Positions 23,872 through 33,704 of a stretch of 53,145 bases of DNA are shown piece by piece (within the stretch, counting starts at the first letter, position 1; every line of letters begins with the position of its first letter). The position numbers were made by a program, and so were the translations under genes. The stretch comes from CALZJC01 sp041574955. Its GTDB lineage: Bacteria; Acidobacteriota; Thermoanaerobaculia; Multivoradales; JAHEKO01. The stretch covers positions 1 through 53,145 of the forward strand of contig JBFGNS010000009.1 in NCBI GenBank assembly GCA_041574955.1, written 5' to 3'. The notes under the pieces are model-generated. The model was given only the letters and a program-made list of their open reading frames with translations. It was not told the origin of the DNA and made no database searches.

Positions 23872-24863
23872 TCAGGAGCCACCCGGTCGGGTGGGACGCA
23901 GCTCGTCGGGGAAATGGCAGGCTGCCGGCCACTCGCCGCCGCCGGCCTCCAGAGCCGGCACCTCGGTGGAGCAGCGCGGGCGCGCGATCGGGCAGCGTGG
24001 ATGGAAGCGACAGCCCGGCGGCGGCGCCAGCGGGCTCGGCGGCTCGCCCGGCAGCAGGATGCGCTCGCGGCCGGTGTGCGGATCCGGCACCGGAACCGCC
24101 GACAGCAGGCTGGCGGTGTACGGATGGCGGGGGTGCCGGAAGACCTGCTCGGTCGGGCCCACCTCCACCAGCTTGCCGAGGTACATCACGCCCACGCGGT
24201 CCGCGATCTGCTCCACCACCGACAGGTCGTGGGCGATGAACAGCAGAGTCAGCCCCAGCCTGCGCTGCAGGTCGACCAGCAGGTTGATGATCTGGGCCCT
24301 GACCGACACGTCGAGTGCCGACACCGGCTCGTCGGCGAGCACCAGCGAGGGCTCGGTGGCCAGCGCGCGGGCGATGCCGATGCGCTGGCGCTGACCGCCG
24401 GAGAACTCGTGGGGATAGCGCTCGAGAGCGTTCTCCGGCAGGCCGACGAGCTCGAGCAGCTCGCGCAGCCGGCGCGGCAGCTCGGCCCTGGGCAGCAGCC
24501 GGTGGACCTCGATCGGCTCCGCCAGGATGCGCGCCACGGTCATGCGGGGGTTGAGCGAGCCGTAGGGGTCCTGGAAGATCATCTGGAAGTGGCGTCGCCG
24601 GCGGCGCAGCTCCCGCGGCGGCAGGGTCAGGAGCTCTTCGCCCCGGAACCGCACGCTGCCGGCGGTCGGCTCGTGCAGCCGCAGGATGCAGCGGGCCAGC
24701 GTCGTCTTGCCGCTGCCCGACTCGCCGACCAGCGCGAAGCACTCGCCCTGCTCGATGCTCAGGCTCACGCCGTCGACCGCGGTGAGCGTGCCGCTGCGGC
24801 GCATCAGCACGCCCCGGCGCACGGCGAACGCCTTCTCCAGCTCCGCGATCTCGAGGATCGGAG

Positions 24864-24867
<4 letters not shown>
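23872..24867 (-). CDS. oppF: Oligopeptide ABC transporter ATPase, OppF/DppF type
   Basis: 331 residues; GTG start overlaps the stop of the gene before it by 4 nt (GTGA). Walker A GESGSGKTT, signature FSGGQRQR, Walker B LVLADEPVSALD. It ends with the oligopeptide-transporter C-terminal domain with Cys pairs (CRFHPRCPIARPRC), which holds an iron-sulfur or zinc site in relatives. The OppF side of a dimer with the gene at 24864-25862. No permease or binding protein is in the window, so these must lie elsewhere. Last gene of the pepA-oppD-oppF operon. Confidence 0.9.
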
Positions 24868-25862
<995 letters not shown>

Positions 25863-25868
25863 CGGCCT

Positions 25869-27335
25869 TTACAGCCGGCCGGCCTGACGCAGCAGCCAGC
25901 CCAGCACCAGGGCGACGCCGAAGCCGGTCGCGCCCGCCGGGCCGCTGCCGTCGCTACCGACGTAGGCGGTGCCGGCGATGTCCAGGTGGGCCCAGCGCTC
26001 GACCTCGCCGACGAACTCGCCGAGGAAGGCGGCGGCGGCGTTGGCGCCACCCCACCGGCCGGCGACGTTGCGCAGGTCGGCGTGGTTGCCGCGCATCTCC
26101 TCGCCGAACTCGCGCCACAACGGCATCCGCCAGAGCCGCTCGCCGCTGTCGGCGCCCGCCGTCAGCAGCTCGTCGGCCAGACCGTCGTGCGGAGTGTAGA
26201 GCGCCGCGCCGTGGTGCCCCAGCGCGACCACCGTCGCGCCGGTGAGCGTCGACATCTCGATCAGCGTGTCGGCGCCCTCCTCCGCCGCCCAGGACAGCGC
26301 GTCGGCCAGGATCATGCGGCCTTCGGCGTCGGTGTTCAGCACCTCGACGGTCTTGCCGTTGTAGCAGCGCACCACGTCGCTCGGACGGTAGGCCTCGCCG
26401 GAGGGCATGTTCTCGGCCAGTGGCACGTAGGCCCGAAACCGGAACGGCAGGTCCAGCTCGGCGGCAGCTTGGGCGATGCCGAGCACGGCACAGGCACCGC
26501 TCTTGTCGTACTTCATGTCCTCCATCGACTTGGACGGCTTGATCGAGATACCGCCGCTGTCGAAGGTGACACCCTTGCCCACCAGCGCGATCACGCGCTC
26601 GCCACTCCCCCACTCGAGCCGCACCAGCCGGGGCCCGTTGCTTGACCCTCCGCCCACCGCCAGCACGGCTCTCATTCCCCGCTTGTCGAGCTCGCGCGGC
26701 GTCAGCACGCGGGCCGACAGGCCGCGCGCCTGCGCCAGCTCGCGCGCGCGTGAAGCGATCCACTCGGGCGTGGCCCGGTTGGGTGGCGTGTTGGCCAGGT
26801 CGCGTGCGGTGGCGACGCCACCGGCCACCGCCCGTGCCGTCGGCGCGGCCCGCCGGTACTCGCCCACCTCCTCCGGCACCGGCACCAGCTGGCAGGCAGT
26901 CAGAGTGCCGGGCTTGGGGCTCGACTTGAACTCGTCGAACCGGTAGCCGGCCAGCGCCGTCAGCCGGCACACCGCCTGCGCGCCGGCGGCCCCGGAGGTC
27001 ACCGGGTGGATCGGCGGCCGTACCGCCAGTCGCGGCTGGACGTCGCGTCGCGCCTCGCCCGTGACCTTCTGCAGCCAGGAAACGAGCAGCGCGTGATCGA
27101 ACCGGTCACGCGGCCCCAGCCCCCAAAGGGTCACCGGGGGATCGCCGGCGACGGCTGCCACCTGATCGCGCCCGCCTGTCCACGAGCGGCGCCGGGCCGC
27201 TCGTACGATCCGGCCCGCGAGCTCCTCGCCGAGGCCGGCGATCTCGGGCGCCTCGCCCTCGAACACCGGGACCACGAACGGCGCGCCGCGGGGCGGGCGG
27301 CCGGGGCTGACGGCGATCTCGAGCTCGAGCGGCAT
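25869..27335 (-). CDS. pepA: M17 leucyl aminopeptidase
   Basis: 488 residues from ATG 27335; longer in-frame starts are not homologous. The M17 core is complete: VGKGVTFDSGGISIKP (metal Lys and Asp), MKYDKSGACAV, NTDAEGRMILADALSWA (the family signature with metal Asp/Glu). It removes N-terminal residues from peptides in the cytosol with two metal ions. First gene of an operon with oppD and oppF. It is divergent from the cyclase-like gene; a 15-bp palindrome lies in the shared 60-bp spacer. Confidence 0.95.
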   Translation of the reverse strand: MPLELEIAVSPGRPPRGAPFVVPVFEGEAPEIAGLGEELAGRIVRAARRRSWTGGRDQVAAVAGDPPVTLWGLGPRDRFDHALLVSWLQKVTGEARRDVQPRLAVRPPIHPVTSGAAGAQAVCRLTALAGYRFDEFKSSPKPGTLTACQLVPVPEEVGEYRRAAPTARAVAGGVATARDLANTPPNRATPEWIASRARELAQARGLSARVLTPRELDKRGMRAVLAVGGGSSNGPRLVRLEWGSGERVIALVGKGVTFDSGGISIKPSKSMEDMKYDKSGACAVLGIAQAAAELDLPFRFRAYVPLAENMPSGEAYRPSDVVRCYNGKTVEVLNTDAEGRMILADALSWAAEEGADTLIEMSTLTGATVVALGHHGAALYTPHDGLADELLTAGADSGERLWRMPLWREFGEEMRGNHADLRNVAGRWGGANAAAAFLGEFVGEVERWAHLDIAGTAYVGSDGSGPAGATGFGVALVLGWLLRQAGRL

Positions 27336-27365
27336 GGGGCAGGCTCCGCGCGGTGGCGGGGTTCG

Positions 27366-27380
27366 GCGTATGTTATACGC
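27366..27380. promoter_or_regulatory. Perfect palindrome GCGTAT-GTT-ATACGC in a divergent promoter
   Basis: GCGTAT (27366-27371), 3-nt spacer, ATACGC (27375-27380), between the start of pepA (27335, minus) and that of the cyclase-like gene (27396, plus). The palindrome carries TATA-like steps on both strands, so it could be a bidirectional -10 region or an operator shared by both promoters. Confidence 0.5.
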
Positions 27381-27395
27381 TCCTGCCGCATCGTC

Positions 27396-29396
27396 ATGCC
27401 CTGGGAGCAACTCCTCCGCCAGCTGCGCGGGCCGTTCAGCTTTCTCTCCAGCGACCCCGACGAGCTCGACAAGCTGCCCGCCGCCTACGGCCGCGCGCTG
27501 CCGCGGCCGCAGCGGATCTTCCTGGATCGCGAGGAGACGACGCCGATCATCGGCTTCCCGATCCTGCAGAACGAATCCGAGCAGCTGCTGCGCACCGCCC
27601 TCGAGGCCTACCTCGACGCCGAGGAGGAGCTGGAATGGGCGCGCATCACCCGCCGCCCCAACGATTCGCGGGGCTATCAGCTGGCGTGGGAGGAGTACTC
27701 GCGTCTGCTGAGCACGGCGACCGAGAACGTCACCAGCTCGAGCTTTGGGCGCGGCTACCCCAGCATCTTCTGGCTCTACCACTCGATCGCGGTGTCGCGT
27801 CAGCTCAAGGAGGTGCCGCGGCGGCTGGTGCGGCGCAGCTCCGACCTGGCGAGGCTGCACGGCGACGCCGTCAAGTACCGCATCTACCAGCGCTACCTCG
27901 ATCGAGTGGTGCGCCTGACCTACGACGTCGTGCAGGAGGTGGCGCGCCAGGCCCAGGACCGCGAGGAGGAGCTGTTCCCCCAGCTGCTGCAGCTGATGCG
28001 CGACAACGTCCTGATCCTGTCGGAGGACCATATCGGTCCGGACCTGGCCGAGCTCGGCAGCTACTTCCGCGGCTACCTGCGCGTCGAGCCGGAGCGCGTC
28101 CGCAACGCCGTCGACGTGGCCGCTCACTGGCTCGACGCTCGGCTGGACACCGAGCCGGCGCTCGGCTCCGCGCTGCGCCTCCTGCTCGGCTCGGAGCTGC
28201 CCGACGACCCGCGGACGCTGCTCACCCGCTCGGAGCTGCTGCGCTTCTTGAGCAGCTGGCGGGGCTTTCCGGCGGCCGAGGTGCCGCCGGAGGACGTCGA
28301 TCTGTGGGAGCAGCTGCTGATCCGGCTCAAGGAGTTCGAGCTGCTGGCCGGCCTCCGACGGCTGGCGGTGCCGGTGCGACCCCATCCGACGCGTGGCCTG
28401 GTCTGCCGGGGCGCGTTCTGGAGTCTCACCGTGCGCGAGGTGGCGGTCTCCGATGCCACCCGCCCGCTCGACTTCCTGCGCCCCTGGGTGGTCGACCCCA
28501 AGGTCAGCCGCTTCGGCCTGATCTACGACATCAGCGACTTCTCGGCGGTGCTGTCGGTGCTGGGTCGCTCGGGCGTGGCCTCACAGGACAGCTCGTTCCG
28601 CCAGATCTTCCGCTTCCAGCGCCGGGTCAACCGCCTGGCGCGCAGGCAGCGTCTTCGACTCGAGAAGTACCTGGGCGACGGCGCACTCTACTCGGGGCGC
28701 CATCCGGCGCGGCTGATCACCGTGGCGCTCGAGCTGCAGCGCACCTACCAGCAGGCGATCGACGAGGGTTTCCCGTTCGACCGTGGCATGCGGATCGCCC
28801 TCAACTACGGCACCTACCGCCTGCTGCCAATCGAGGGCGGCGACAGCTCGGGAGGTCAGCTGCGCTACGAGTTCTTCGGCCAGGGCATCGTCGAGCTCTC
28901 GCGGCTGGTGACCGGCAAGACGATGCGTGACATCGACGAGACCAAGACGTTGCTGATCAGCCTCGGCTATCCGGCGATCGAGGTCGACCAGTTCTTCGCG
29001 CCGGTGACCTCGCAGAACGTGGACCTGATCAACAAGGCCGAGGAGAACCGGCCTTTCTACGCCTACATCAACTCCAGCGGTGCGCTGATCAACGAGGGCA
29101 TCGTGGCCACCGAGAAGTTCGTGCGGCATCTCGAGGAACGCGAGCAGCCGGTACCGGTTCGCCGCGTGCGCGAAGGCCGGCGCACCTACGTGGTGAGCGA
29201 GATCGAGGCCGGCGACGAGACCGTCCGCGTCGCGCTGCGGCGCCTCGGCAAGGCGAGCTTCAAGGGCATCGGCAAGCTGGTGGTCTACGAGGTGGTCGAC
29301 ACCCACGACTGGGCCGAAGACCGGGGTGAGCCGCTCGACGGCCTGACCCTCACCGCCGCTCTCGACGAGGCCGTCGCCTCGTCCCGCACCGCGTAA
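27396..29396 (+). CDS. Large protein with C-terminal class III nucleotidyl cyclase-like domain
   Basis: 666 residues from ATG 27396 (MPWEQLLRQL), the only start consistent with the short divergent spacer. The first 370 residues are helical and soluble, with no match I recognise. The C-terminal part resembles an adenylate/guanylate cyclase homology domain: FGLIYDISDFSAVL (Asp378 at metal-a position), LEKYLGDGALYSGRHP (Asp428, metal-b in the K-x-x-G-D motif), and YEFFGQGIVELSRLVTGKT where canonical enzymes have G-x-x-V-N-x-A-x-R. Here the Asn is Glu and the Arg register is shifted, so catalysis is doubtful. A further domain of about 140 residues follows. purC begins 22 bp downstream, probably in one operon. 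Confidence 0.68.
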   Translation: MPWEQLLRQLRGPFSFLSSDPDELDKLPAAYGRALPRPQRIFLDREETTPIIGFPILQNESEQLLRTALEAYLDAEEELEWARITRRPNDSRGYQLAWEEYSRLLSTATENVTSSSFGRGYPSIFWLYHSIAVSRQLKEVPRRLVRRSSDLARLHGDAVKYRIYQRYLDRVVRLTYDVVQEVARQAQDREEELFPQLLQLMRDNVLILSEDHIGPDLAELGSYFRGYLRVEPERVRNAVDVAAHWLDARLDTEPALGSALRLLLGSELPDDPRTLLTRSELLRFLSSWRGFPAAEVPPEDVDLWEQLLIRLKEFELLAGLRRLAVPVRPHPTRGLVCRGAFWSLTVREVAVSDATRPLDFLRPWVVDPKVSRFGLIYDISDFSAVLSVLGRSGVASQDSSFRQIFRFQRRVNRLARRQRLRLEKYLGDGALYSGRHPARLITVALELQRTYQQAIDEGFPFDRGMRIALNYGTYRLLPIEGGDSSGGQLRYEFFGQGIVELSRLVTGKTMRDIDETKTLLISLGYPAIEVDQFFAPVTSQNVDLINKAEENRPFYAYINSSGALINEGIVATEKFVRHLEEREQPVPVRRVREGRRTYVVSEIEAGDETVRVALRRLGKASFKGIGKLVVYEVVDTHDWAEDRGEPLDGLTLTAALDEAVASSRTA

Positions 29397-29418
29397 CGAA
29401 AAAGAGGAGGGAGCTGGC

Positions 29419-30312
29419 TTGACCGAAGCCTTGCTGGAGAGCAGTATCCCGGGCCTGGCGCCGCCGCGGCGGGGCAAGGTCCGGGACATCTACGACCTGG
29501 GCGACACTCTCCTGATCGTCGCCTGCGACCGCATCTCCGCCTACGACCACGTGCTGCGACCCGGCATCCCGGGCAAAGGCAAGATCCTCACCCAGCTGTC
29601 GAACTTCTGGTTCGAGCGGCTGGCCGGCATCCTGCCGCACCACCTGCTGGCCACCCAGCCGGCCGACTTCCCGGCGGCACTGCGGCCGCACGCCGACGAG
29701 CTCGCCGGCCGCTCGGTGGTGGTGCGCAAGGCCGAGGTGGTGCCGTTCGAGTGCGTCGCGCGCGGCTATCTGGCCGGCAGCGGGTACCGCGACTACACGG
29801 CCAGCGGCGAGGTGTGCGGCATCCCGCTGCCGCCCGGACTCAGACGGGCGGACCGGCTGCCCGAGCCGATCTTCACCCCCGCCACGAAGGCGCAGACGGG
29901 CCACGACGAGAACGTCGGCATTGCCGTCATGGAACGCTCGCTCGGCAACGAGCTGGCGGCGCGCATGCGCGAGCTGACGCTGGCGCTCTACCGCGCCGGC
30001 GCCGAGCACTCCGAGGGGCGCGGGCTGATCCTGGCGGACACCAAGTTCGAGATGGGGCTGGCCGGGGGCGAGCTGCTGCTGATCGACGAGGCGCTGACGC
30101 CCGACTCGTCGCGTTTCTGGGAAGCCGGCGAATGGCGGCCGGGGACGGAGCCGGTGTCGTACGACAAGCAGTACGTGCGGAACTGGGTGGACGACAGCGG
30201 CTGGGACCACGAGTCGAAGCCGCCGGAGCTGCCGGCGGAGGTGGTGGAGGGGACGTTGGCGCGGTATGTGGAGGCGTTCGAGAGGCTGACGGGGCGGCAG
30301 CCGGTGCTATAG
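29419..30312 (+). CDS. purC: Phosphoribosylaminoimidazole-succinocarboxamide synthase (SAICAR synthetase)
   Basis: 297 residues, TTG start with GAGGAGGGAG upstream. Recognised by GKVRDIYDLGDTLLIVACDRISAYD, PGIPGKGKILTQLSNFWFERL, ECVARGYLAGSGYRDY, ADTKFEMGL and LIDEALTPDSSRFW. It joins CAIR with aspartate using ATP in purine synthesis; cytosolic. The length is typical of the longer (eukaryote/actinobacteria-like) PurC form. It follows the cyclase-like gene closely; a repeat-rich gap follows. Confidence 0.96.
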   Translation: MTEALLESSIPGLAPPRRGKVRDIYDLGDTLLIVACDRISAYDHVLRPGIPGKGKILTQLSNFWFERLAGILPHHLLATQPADFPAALRPHADELAGRSVVVRKAEVVPFECVARGYLAGSGYRDYTASGEVCGIPLPPGLRRADRLPEPIFTPATKAQTGHDENVGIAVMERSLGNELAARMRELTLALYRAGAEHSEGRGLILADTKFEMGLAGGELLLIDEALTPDSSRFWEAGEWRPGTEPVSYDKQYVRNWVDDSGWDHESKPPELPAEVVEGTLARYVEAFERLTGRQPVL

Positions 30313-30327
30313 CACCGGGTAGCGCTT

Positions 30328-30424
30328 GCAGCCGCGCCCCGGCCGGCGGGGTGTCCCTGCCGTTGCGACGGAGGGGAACCGGGGTTCGCATGCAGCCGCG
30401 CCCTGGCCGGCGGAGTGTCCCTGC
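30328..30424 (+). repeat. Two direct copies of a 33-bp intergenic repeat
   Basis: Copy 1 at 30328-30360 and copy 2 at 30392-30424 differ at two positions in 33 (copy 1 GCCCCGGCCGGCGGGGTGTC, copy 2 GCCCTGGCCGGCGGAGTGTC in the core). Both start GCAGCCGCG and end GTGTCCCTGC. The spacer is 31 bp. Confidence 0.85.
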
Positions 30425-30527
30425 GCTCCGCGCGACCGCGTTGGGCTCGGGCCGGGGTCCTGCGGGCGGGGCGGATCGATAAAGGCGGCGGAAGGGGCGG
30501 GATGCGGGGCGGCGCTGATCGCTACGC

Positions 30528-30556
30528 GCAGGGACACCCCGCCGCTGGGGCGCTGC
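30528..30556 (-). repeat. Inverted, slightly shortened third copy of the repeat
   Basis: On the minus strand this reads GCAGCGCCCCAGC, then GGCGGGGTGTCCCTGC, matching the 3' half of the two direct copies exactly and the 5' half with small gaps. Together with copy 2 it could form a large stem. REP-like elements often have this paired arrangement. Confidence 0.75.
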
Positions 30557-30634
30557 CGGTGAAGTGGTCCGTGCCGTGCGTGGGCGTGACGAGAGGAAGC
30601 GGCTGCCGGGGGAGAAAAAGGGGGCAGGGGGCCG

Positions 30635-32098
30635 CTAGAAGCCGGTGGTGGGGAGGGAGCCCAGGAGGTACTTGAGGTCGTCGTCGGACCAGCGGAAGCC
30701 GGCGCCGAGGAAGACCGATTCGCGGTCGGACTCCAGGAAGTCGTCGACGCCGCCCTGGAGGAAGATGTTGGGATGGAGCTGCCAGCGGGTGATGAACCTG
30801 AGGTGGGGGTCGAGGTCGTCCTCGCGGCCGAAGTCGAACGCCTCGAGCGACAGCGAGACGGCGCCGCTCGGCAGGCGGTAGTCGAACGCCGCGCCGCCCG
30901 AGGACTCGAACAGCCCGGCGCGGAACAGGGCGCCGCGCCCGAGCTCGAAGCCGAACTGGGCGTCGAGGGTCACCTTGTCTTCGATCGACACGCGGCGGGT
31001 GGTGGTGGTAGCGCTCTCGCCGTCGGGGCCGGTGACGGTGACGACGTCGGTCTGCGAGCGCACGCGACCGCGCGGATCGTCGACCACGGCCAGGCGGTAG
31101 AACCTGTCCGTCTGCGGGTCGAGTGTGATGCTGAAGGCGGTGCGGGACTCCTCCACGCTCTCCAGCCAGTAGGTGTCGAACCCGAGGTCGAGCTTGTACT
31201 TCTTGACCCGGCCGAGCGTGTCGCTCAGCTCCTGCACCCCGGACTCGATGGTGCCGAGCGCCGACACCAGCTGGTCGTGGGTCTCGTCGCTGTTGATCAG
31301 CTTGCCGACGGTGCCCTCGCCGCGCGCGATCTTGCCCGAGATGTCGTTGAGGTTGTCGATCGACAGCCGGATGCCGTCGGTGGCCTCGCGCACCTGGCCC
31401 ATGGTCGCCTTGAGGTCGCCGCGGTTCTCGGACACCACCGCCTCGACCTCGCCCAGCAGCCGCTCCATCTGTGCGGTCAGGCGCGGCAACTCGGCCGCCA
31501 GCGTGCCGCTGACCTCGGCAAAGTGGCCGACGGTGGTCGAGATCTGCCCGCGGTTGTCGGCCACCAGCCCACGGATCTCGTGGCTGGTGGCCTCCAGGCT
31601 GTCCAGCAGACGGCGGATGGCGGAGCCCTCGGGGCCGCCGCTGATCGAGCCCATGGTCTCCTGTAGCGAGCCGGCGAGGCCGTCGAGCTTGGCGAGCGCG
31701 TCGTCGAAGCTGACCGGCGCCTCGCCAGGCAACACCGCACCCGCCTGCAGCGGCGGCGCACCGGGCGGGCCGGGGTCGAGCACCACGAACTTGTCGCCCA
31801 GGATGCCGAGGTTCGAGATCTTGGCGCTGGCGCCCTGGCGCAGCTCGACCGGACGCTCGAGCAGCAGGGTGACGATCGCCTGCCCGCCCTCCAGCCCGAT
31901 GCCGTCGACGCGGCCGACGCGCACGCCGGCGACCCGCACCGAGGCCTGGTCGTCGAGCCCGGCCACCGACGCGAAGGCGGCCTGCACCCGCTCGCCCCGC
32001 GGGCCGAACAGCTGCCACTTCTCCACCTTGAGAATGAAGTACGCCAGCACGATCAGCCCGATCGTGCCGAAGATCCCTACTTTGAGAGCCTGTGACAT
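30635..32098 (-). CDS. mlaD: MlaD-like MCE protein with extended beta-rich C-terminus
   Basis: 487 residues (E. coli MlaD is about 183). N-terminal helix (GIFGTIGLIVLAYFILKV, 8-25), MCE domain (about 37-115: VAGLDDQASVRVAGVRVGRVDGI, LGILGDKFVVLDPG), a long amphipathic helical region (about 130-295), then a beta-rich domain (about 300-487) with alternating strands ending FLGAGFRWSDDDLKYLLG. The MCE ring binds lipids. The helices could form a periplasm-crossing tube and the beta-rich end may dock at or insert into the outer membrane. Last gene of mlaE-mlaF-mlaD; mlaC and mlaB are absent here. GAGGAG precedes the start. Confidence 0.88.
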   Translation of the reverse strand: MSQALKVGIFGTIGLIVLAYFILKVEKWQLFGPRGERVQAAFASVAGLDDQASVRVAGVRVGRVDGIGLEGGQAIVTLLLERPVELRQGASAKISNLGILGDKFVVLDPGPPGAPPLQAGAVLPGEAPVSFDDALAKLDGLAGSLQETMGSISGGPEGSAIRRLLDSLEATSHEIRGLVADNRGQISTTVGHFAEVSGTLAAELPRLTAQMERLLGEVEAVVSENRGDLKATMGQVREATDGIRLSIDNLNDISGKIARGEGTVGKLINSDETHDQLVSALGTIESGVQELSDTLGRVKKYKLDLGFDTYWLESVEESRTAFSITLDPQTDRFYRLAVVDDPRGRVRSQTDVVTVTGPDGESATTTTRRVSIEDKVTLDAQFGFELGRGALFRAGLFESSGGAAFDYRLPSGAVSLSLEAFDFGREDDLDPHLRFITRWQLHPNIFLQGGVDDFLESDRESVFLGAGFRWSDDDLKYLLGSLPTTGF

Positions 32099-32132
32099 GG
32101 GTTGTGGTCTCCTCGCCTACCCGGCTGGCCGC

Positions 32133-32876
32133 TCAGGCGGCGTCCTCGCGTAGAAACGCCCGCACGCGCGGATCTTCCATCCGGCGCAGCTCCGCCGGCG
32201 GTGCGTGGGCGATGATCTTGCCTTCGTAAAGCATCGCTACCCGGTCGGCGATGCGGAACACGCTCGGCATGTCGTGGGTGATGGTGACGGTAGTCGAGCT
32301 CAGCGACTCCTTGAGCTCGACGATCAGCTCGTCGATGGTGGACTTGGTGACCGGGTCGAGTCCGGTGGTCGGCTCGTCGAACAGCAGGATGCGCGGCTGG
32401 TGAGCGATGGCGCGCGCGAACCCGACTCGCCGGCGCATGCCGCCCGACAGCTCCGACGGCATCTTGCCGCCGGCCTCGGGCAGGTGCACCCGCTCGAGGC
32501 AGTCGGCGACGCGGTCCGCGATCTCGCCCGCCGGCATGCCCAGTCGGCGCAGCGGGAAGGCGATGTTGTCGGCCACCGTCATCGAGTCGAACAGCGCCCC
32601 TTCCTGGAACGCCATGCCGAACCGCCGCCGGAAACCGGTGATCTGCCGGTAGTTCAGCTCGTTGATCGCCACCCCGTCGACCTCCACCCGGCCGGCGTCG
32701 GGCCTGAGCAGACCGATGATGTGCTTGAGCAGCACGCTTTTGCCGGTGCCGGAGCCGCCGATCACCACCGCCGATTCGCCCTCGACGATGTCCAGGTCGA
32801 CCCCGGCCAGCACCTGCTTGGCGCCGAACGCCTTGCGTACGCCGCGCAGCCGGATCTTGGCCTCTGCCTCGCTCAT
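32133..32876 (-). CDS. mlaF: MlaF-type lipid-transport ABC ATPase
   Basis: 247 residues from ATG 32876, 2 nt after the mlaE stop. Walker A GGSGTGKSV, signature LSGGMRRRV, Walker B ILLFDEPTTGLDP, and the MlaF-typical LDPVTKSTIDELI and VTITHDMPSVFRIADRVAMLYEGKI. Energises phospholipid movement by MlaE/MlaD between the membranes. Confidence 0.94.
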   Translation of the reverse strand: MSEAEAKIRLRGVRKAFGAKQVLAGVDLDIVEGESAVVIGGSGTGKSVLLKHIIGLLRPDAGRVEVDGVAINELNYRQITGFRRRFGMAFQEGALFDSMTVADNIAFPLRRLGMPAGEIADRVADCLERVHLPEAGGKMPSELSGGMRRRVGFARAIAHQPRILLFDEPTTGLDPVTKSTIDELIVELKESLSSTTVTITHDMPSVFRIADRVAMLYEGKIIAHAPPAELRRMEDPRVRAFLREDAA

Positions 32877-32878
32877 CG

Positions 32879-33628
32879 TCAGAACAGGATCTTGGTGAGG
32901 AAGAAGTCGGAGATCAGGATAGCGATGCTGGCGAGCACCACCGAGCGGGTGGTCGACTTGCCCACGCCCTCGGCGCCGCCAGTGGTGTAGTAGCCCTTGG
33001 TGCAGCCAATGACCGCGATCAGCATGCCGAAGAACGCCGCCTTGATGAGACCCGAGAACAGGTCGGTCAGGTCCATGAACTGGAAGGTGTTCTCCATGTA
33101 GCTGACCGGGTTGGCGCCCAGCAGCACTACCGACACCAGGTAGCCACCGTAGATGCCGATCGCGTCGCTGAAGATGATCAGCATCGGCAGCATCAGCACC
33201 GTCGCCCACACCCGCGGCACCATCAGGTAGTGGATCGGATCGGTGGCCATCACCTCGAGCGCGTCGATCTGCTCGGTCACCCTCATCGTGCCCAGCTCGG
33301 CGCCCATCGCCGAGCCCGAGCGGCCGGCGATCACCAGCCCTCCGAGCACCGCCGACAGCTCGCGCACCATCGACAGCGCCACCAGCGAGCCGACGTACCG
33401 CTCGGCGTTGAAGCGCGCCAGCACGGAGAAGGTCTGCAACGCCAGCACCATGCCGGTGAACATCGCGGTCAGCAGGATCACCGGAATCGAGTCGACCCCG
33501 ACGCGCTGCATCTGCCGCAGCAGCTGGCGCCAGTCGTACGGCGGACGCGGCGTCCACACCAGCACCCGCCACAGGGTGATGAAGACCCGCCCCACCTCGA
33601 CCAGCGGGCGCTCGAGCAGACCTGCCAC
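32879..33628 (-). CDS. mlaE: MlaE-type lipid-transport permease
   Basis: 249 residues, GTG start with GGGAG upstream. Matches MlaE/YrbE: QMQRVGVDSIPVILLTAMFTGMVLALQ, RELSAVLGGLVIAGRSGSAMGAELGTMRVTEQIDALEVM, and CTKGYYTTGGAEGVGKSTTRSVV. Five or six inner-membrane helices. First gene of the three-gene transporter operon, downstream of dnaB on the same strand. Confidence 0.94.
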   Translation of the reverse strand: MAGLLERPLVEVGRVFITLWRVLVWTPRPPYDWRQLLRQMQRVGVDSIPVILLTAMFTGMVLALQTFSVLARFNAERYVGSLVALSMVRELSAVLGGLVIAGRSGSAMGAELGTMRVTEQIDALEVMATDPIHYLMVPRVWATVLMLPMLIIFSDAIGIYGGYLVSVVLLGANPVSYMENTFQFMDLTDLFSGLIKAAFFGMLIAVIGCTKGYYTTGGAEGVGKSTTRSVVLASIAILISDFFLTKILF

Positions 33629-33704
33629 GCTCAGCTCCCGGCGCTACGCCGCCGGCGGCGCAGCGACGCCGCAGATCGCTGGTGTATGGCCACGCGCGCG
33701 GTTC

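Larger units (their letters stand above)
30313..30634. other. Gene-free spacer between convergent purC and mlaD
   Basis: 322 bp without a convincing gene. It holds two direct and one inverted copy of a 29-33 bp GC-rich repeat (annotated separately). The short open frames inside are low-complexity and lack ribosome binding sites. Confidence 0.7.

Noticed and set aside
29419..30312. A riboswitch or leader in front of purC
   Set aside because: Only 22 bp separate purC from the gene before it, holding just the ribosome binding site.
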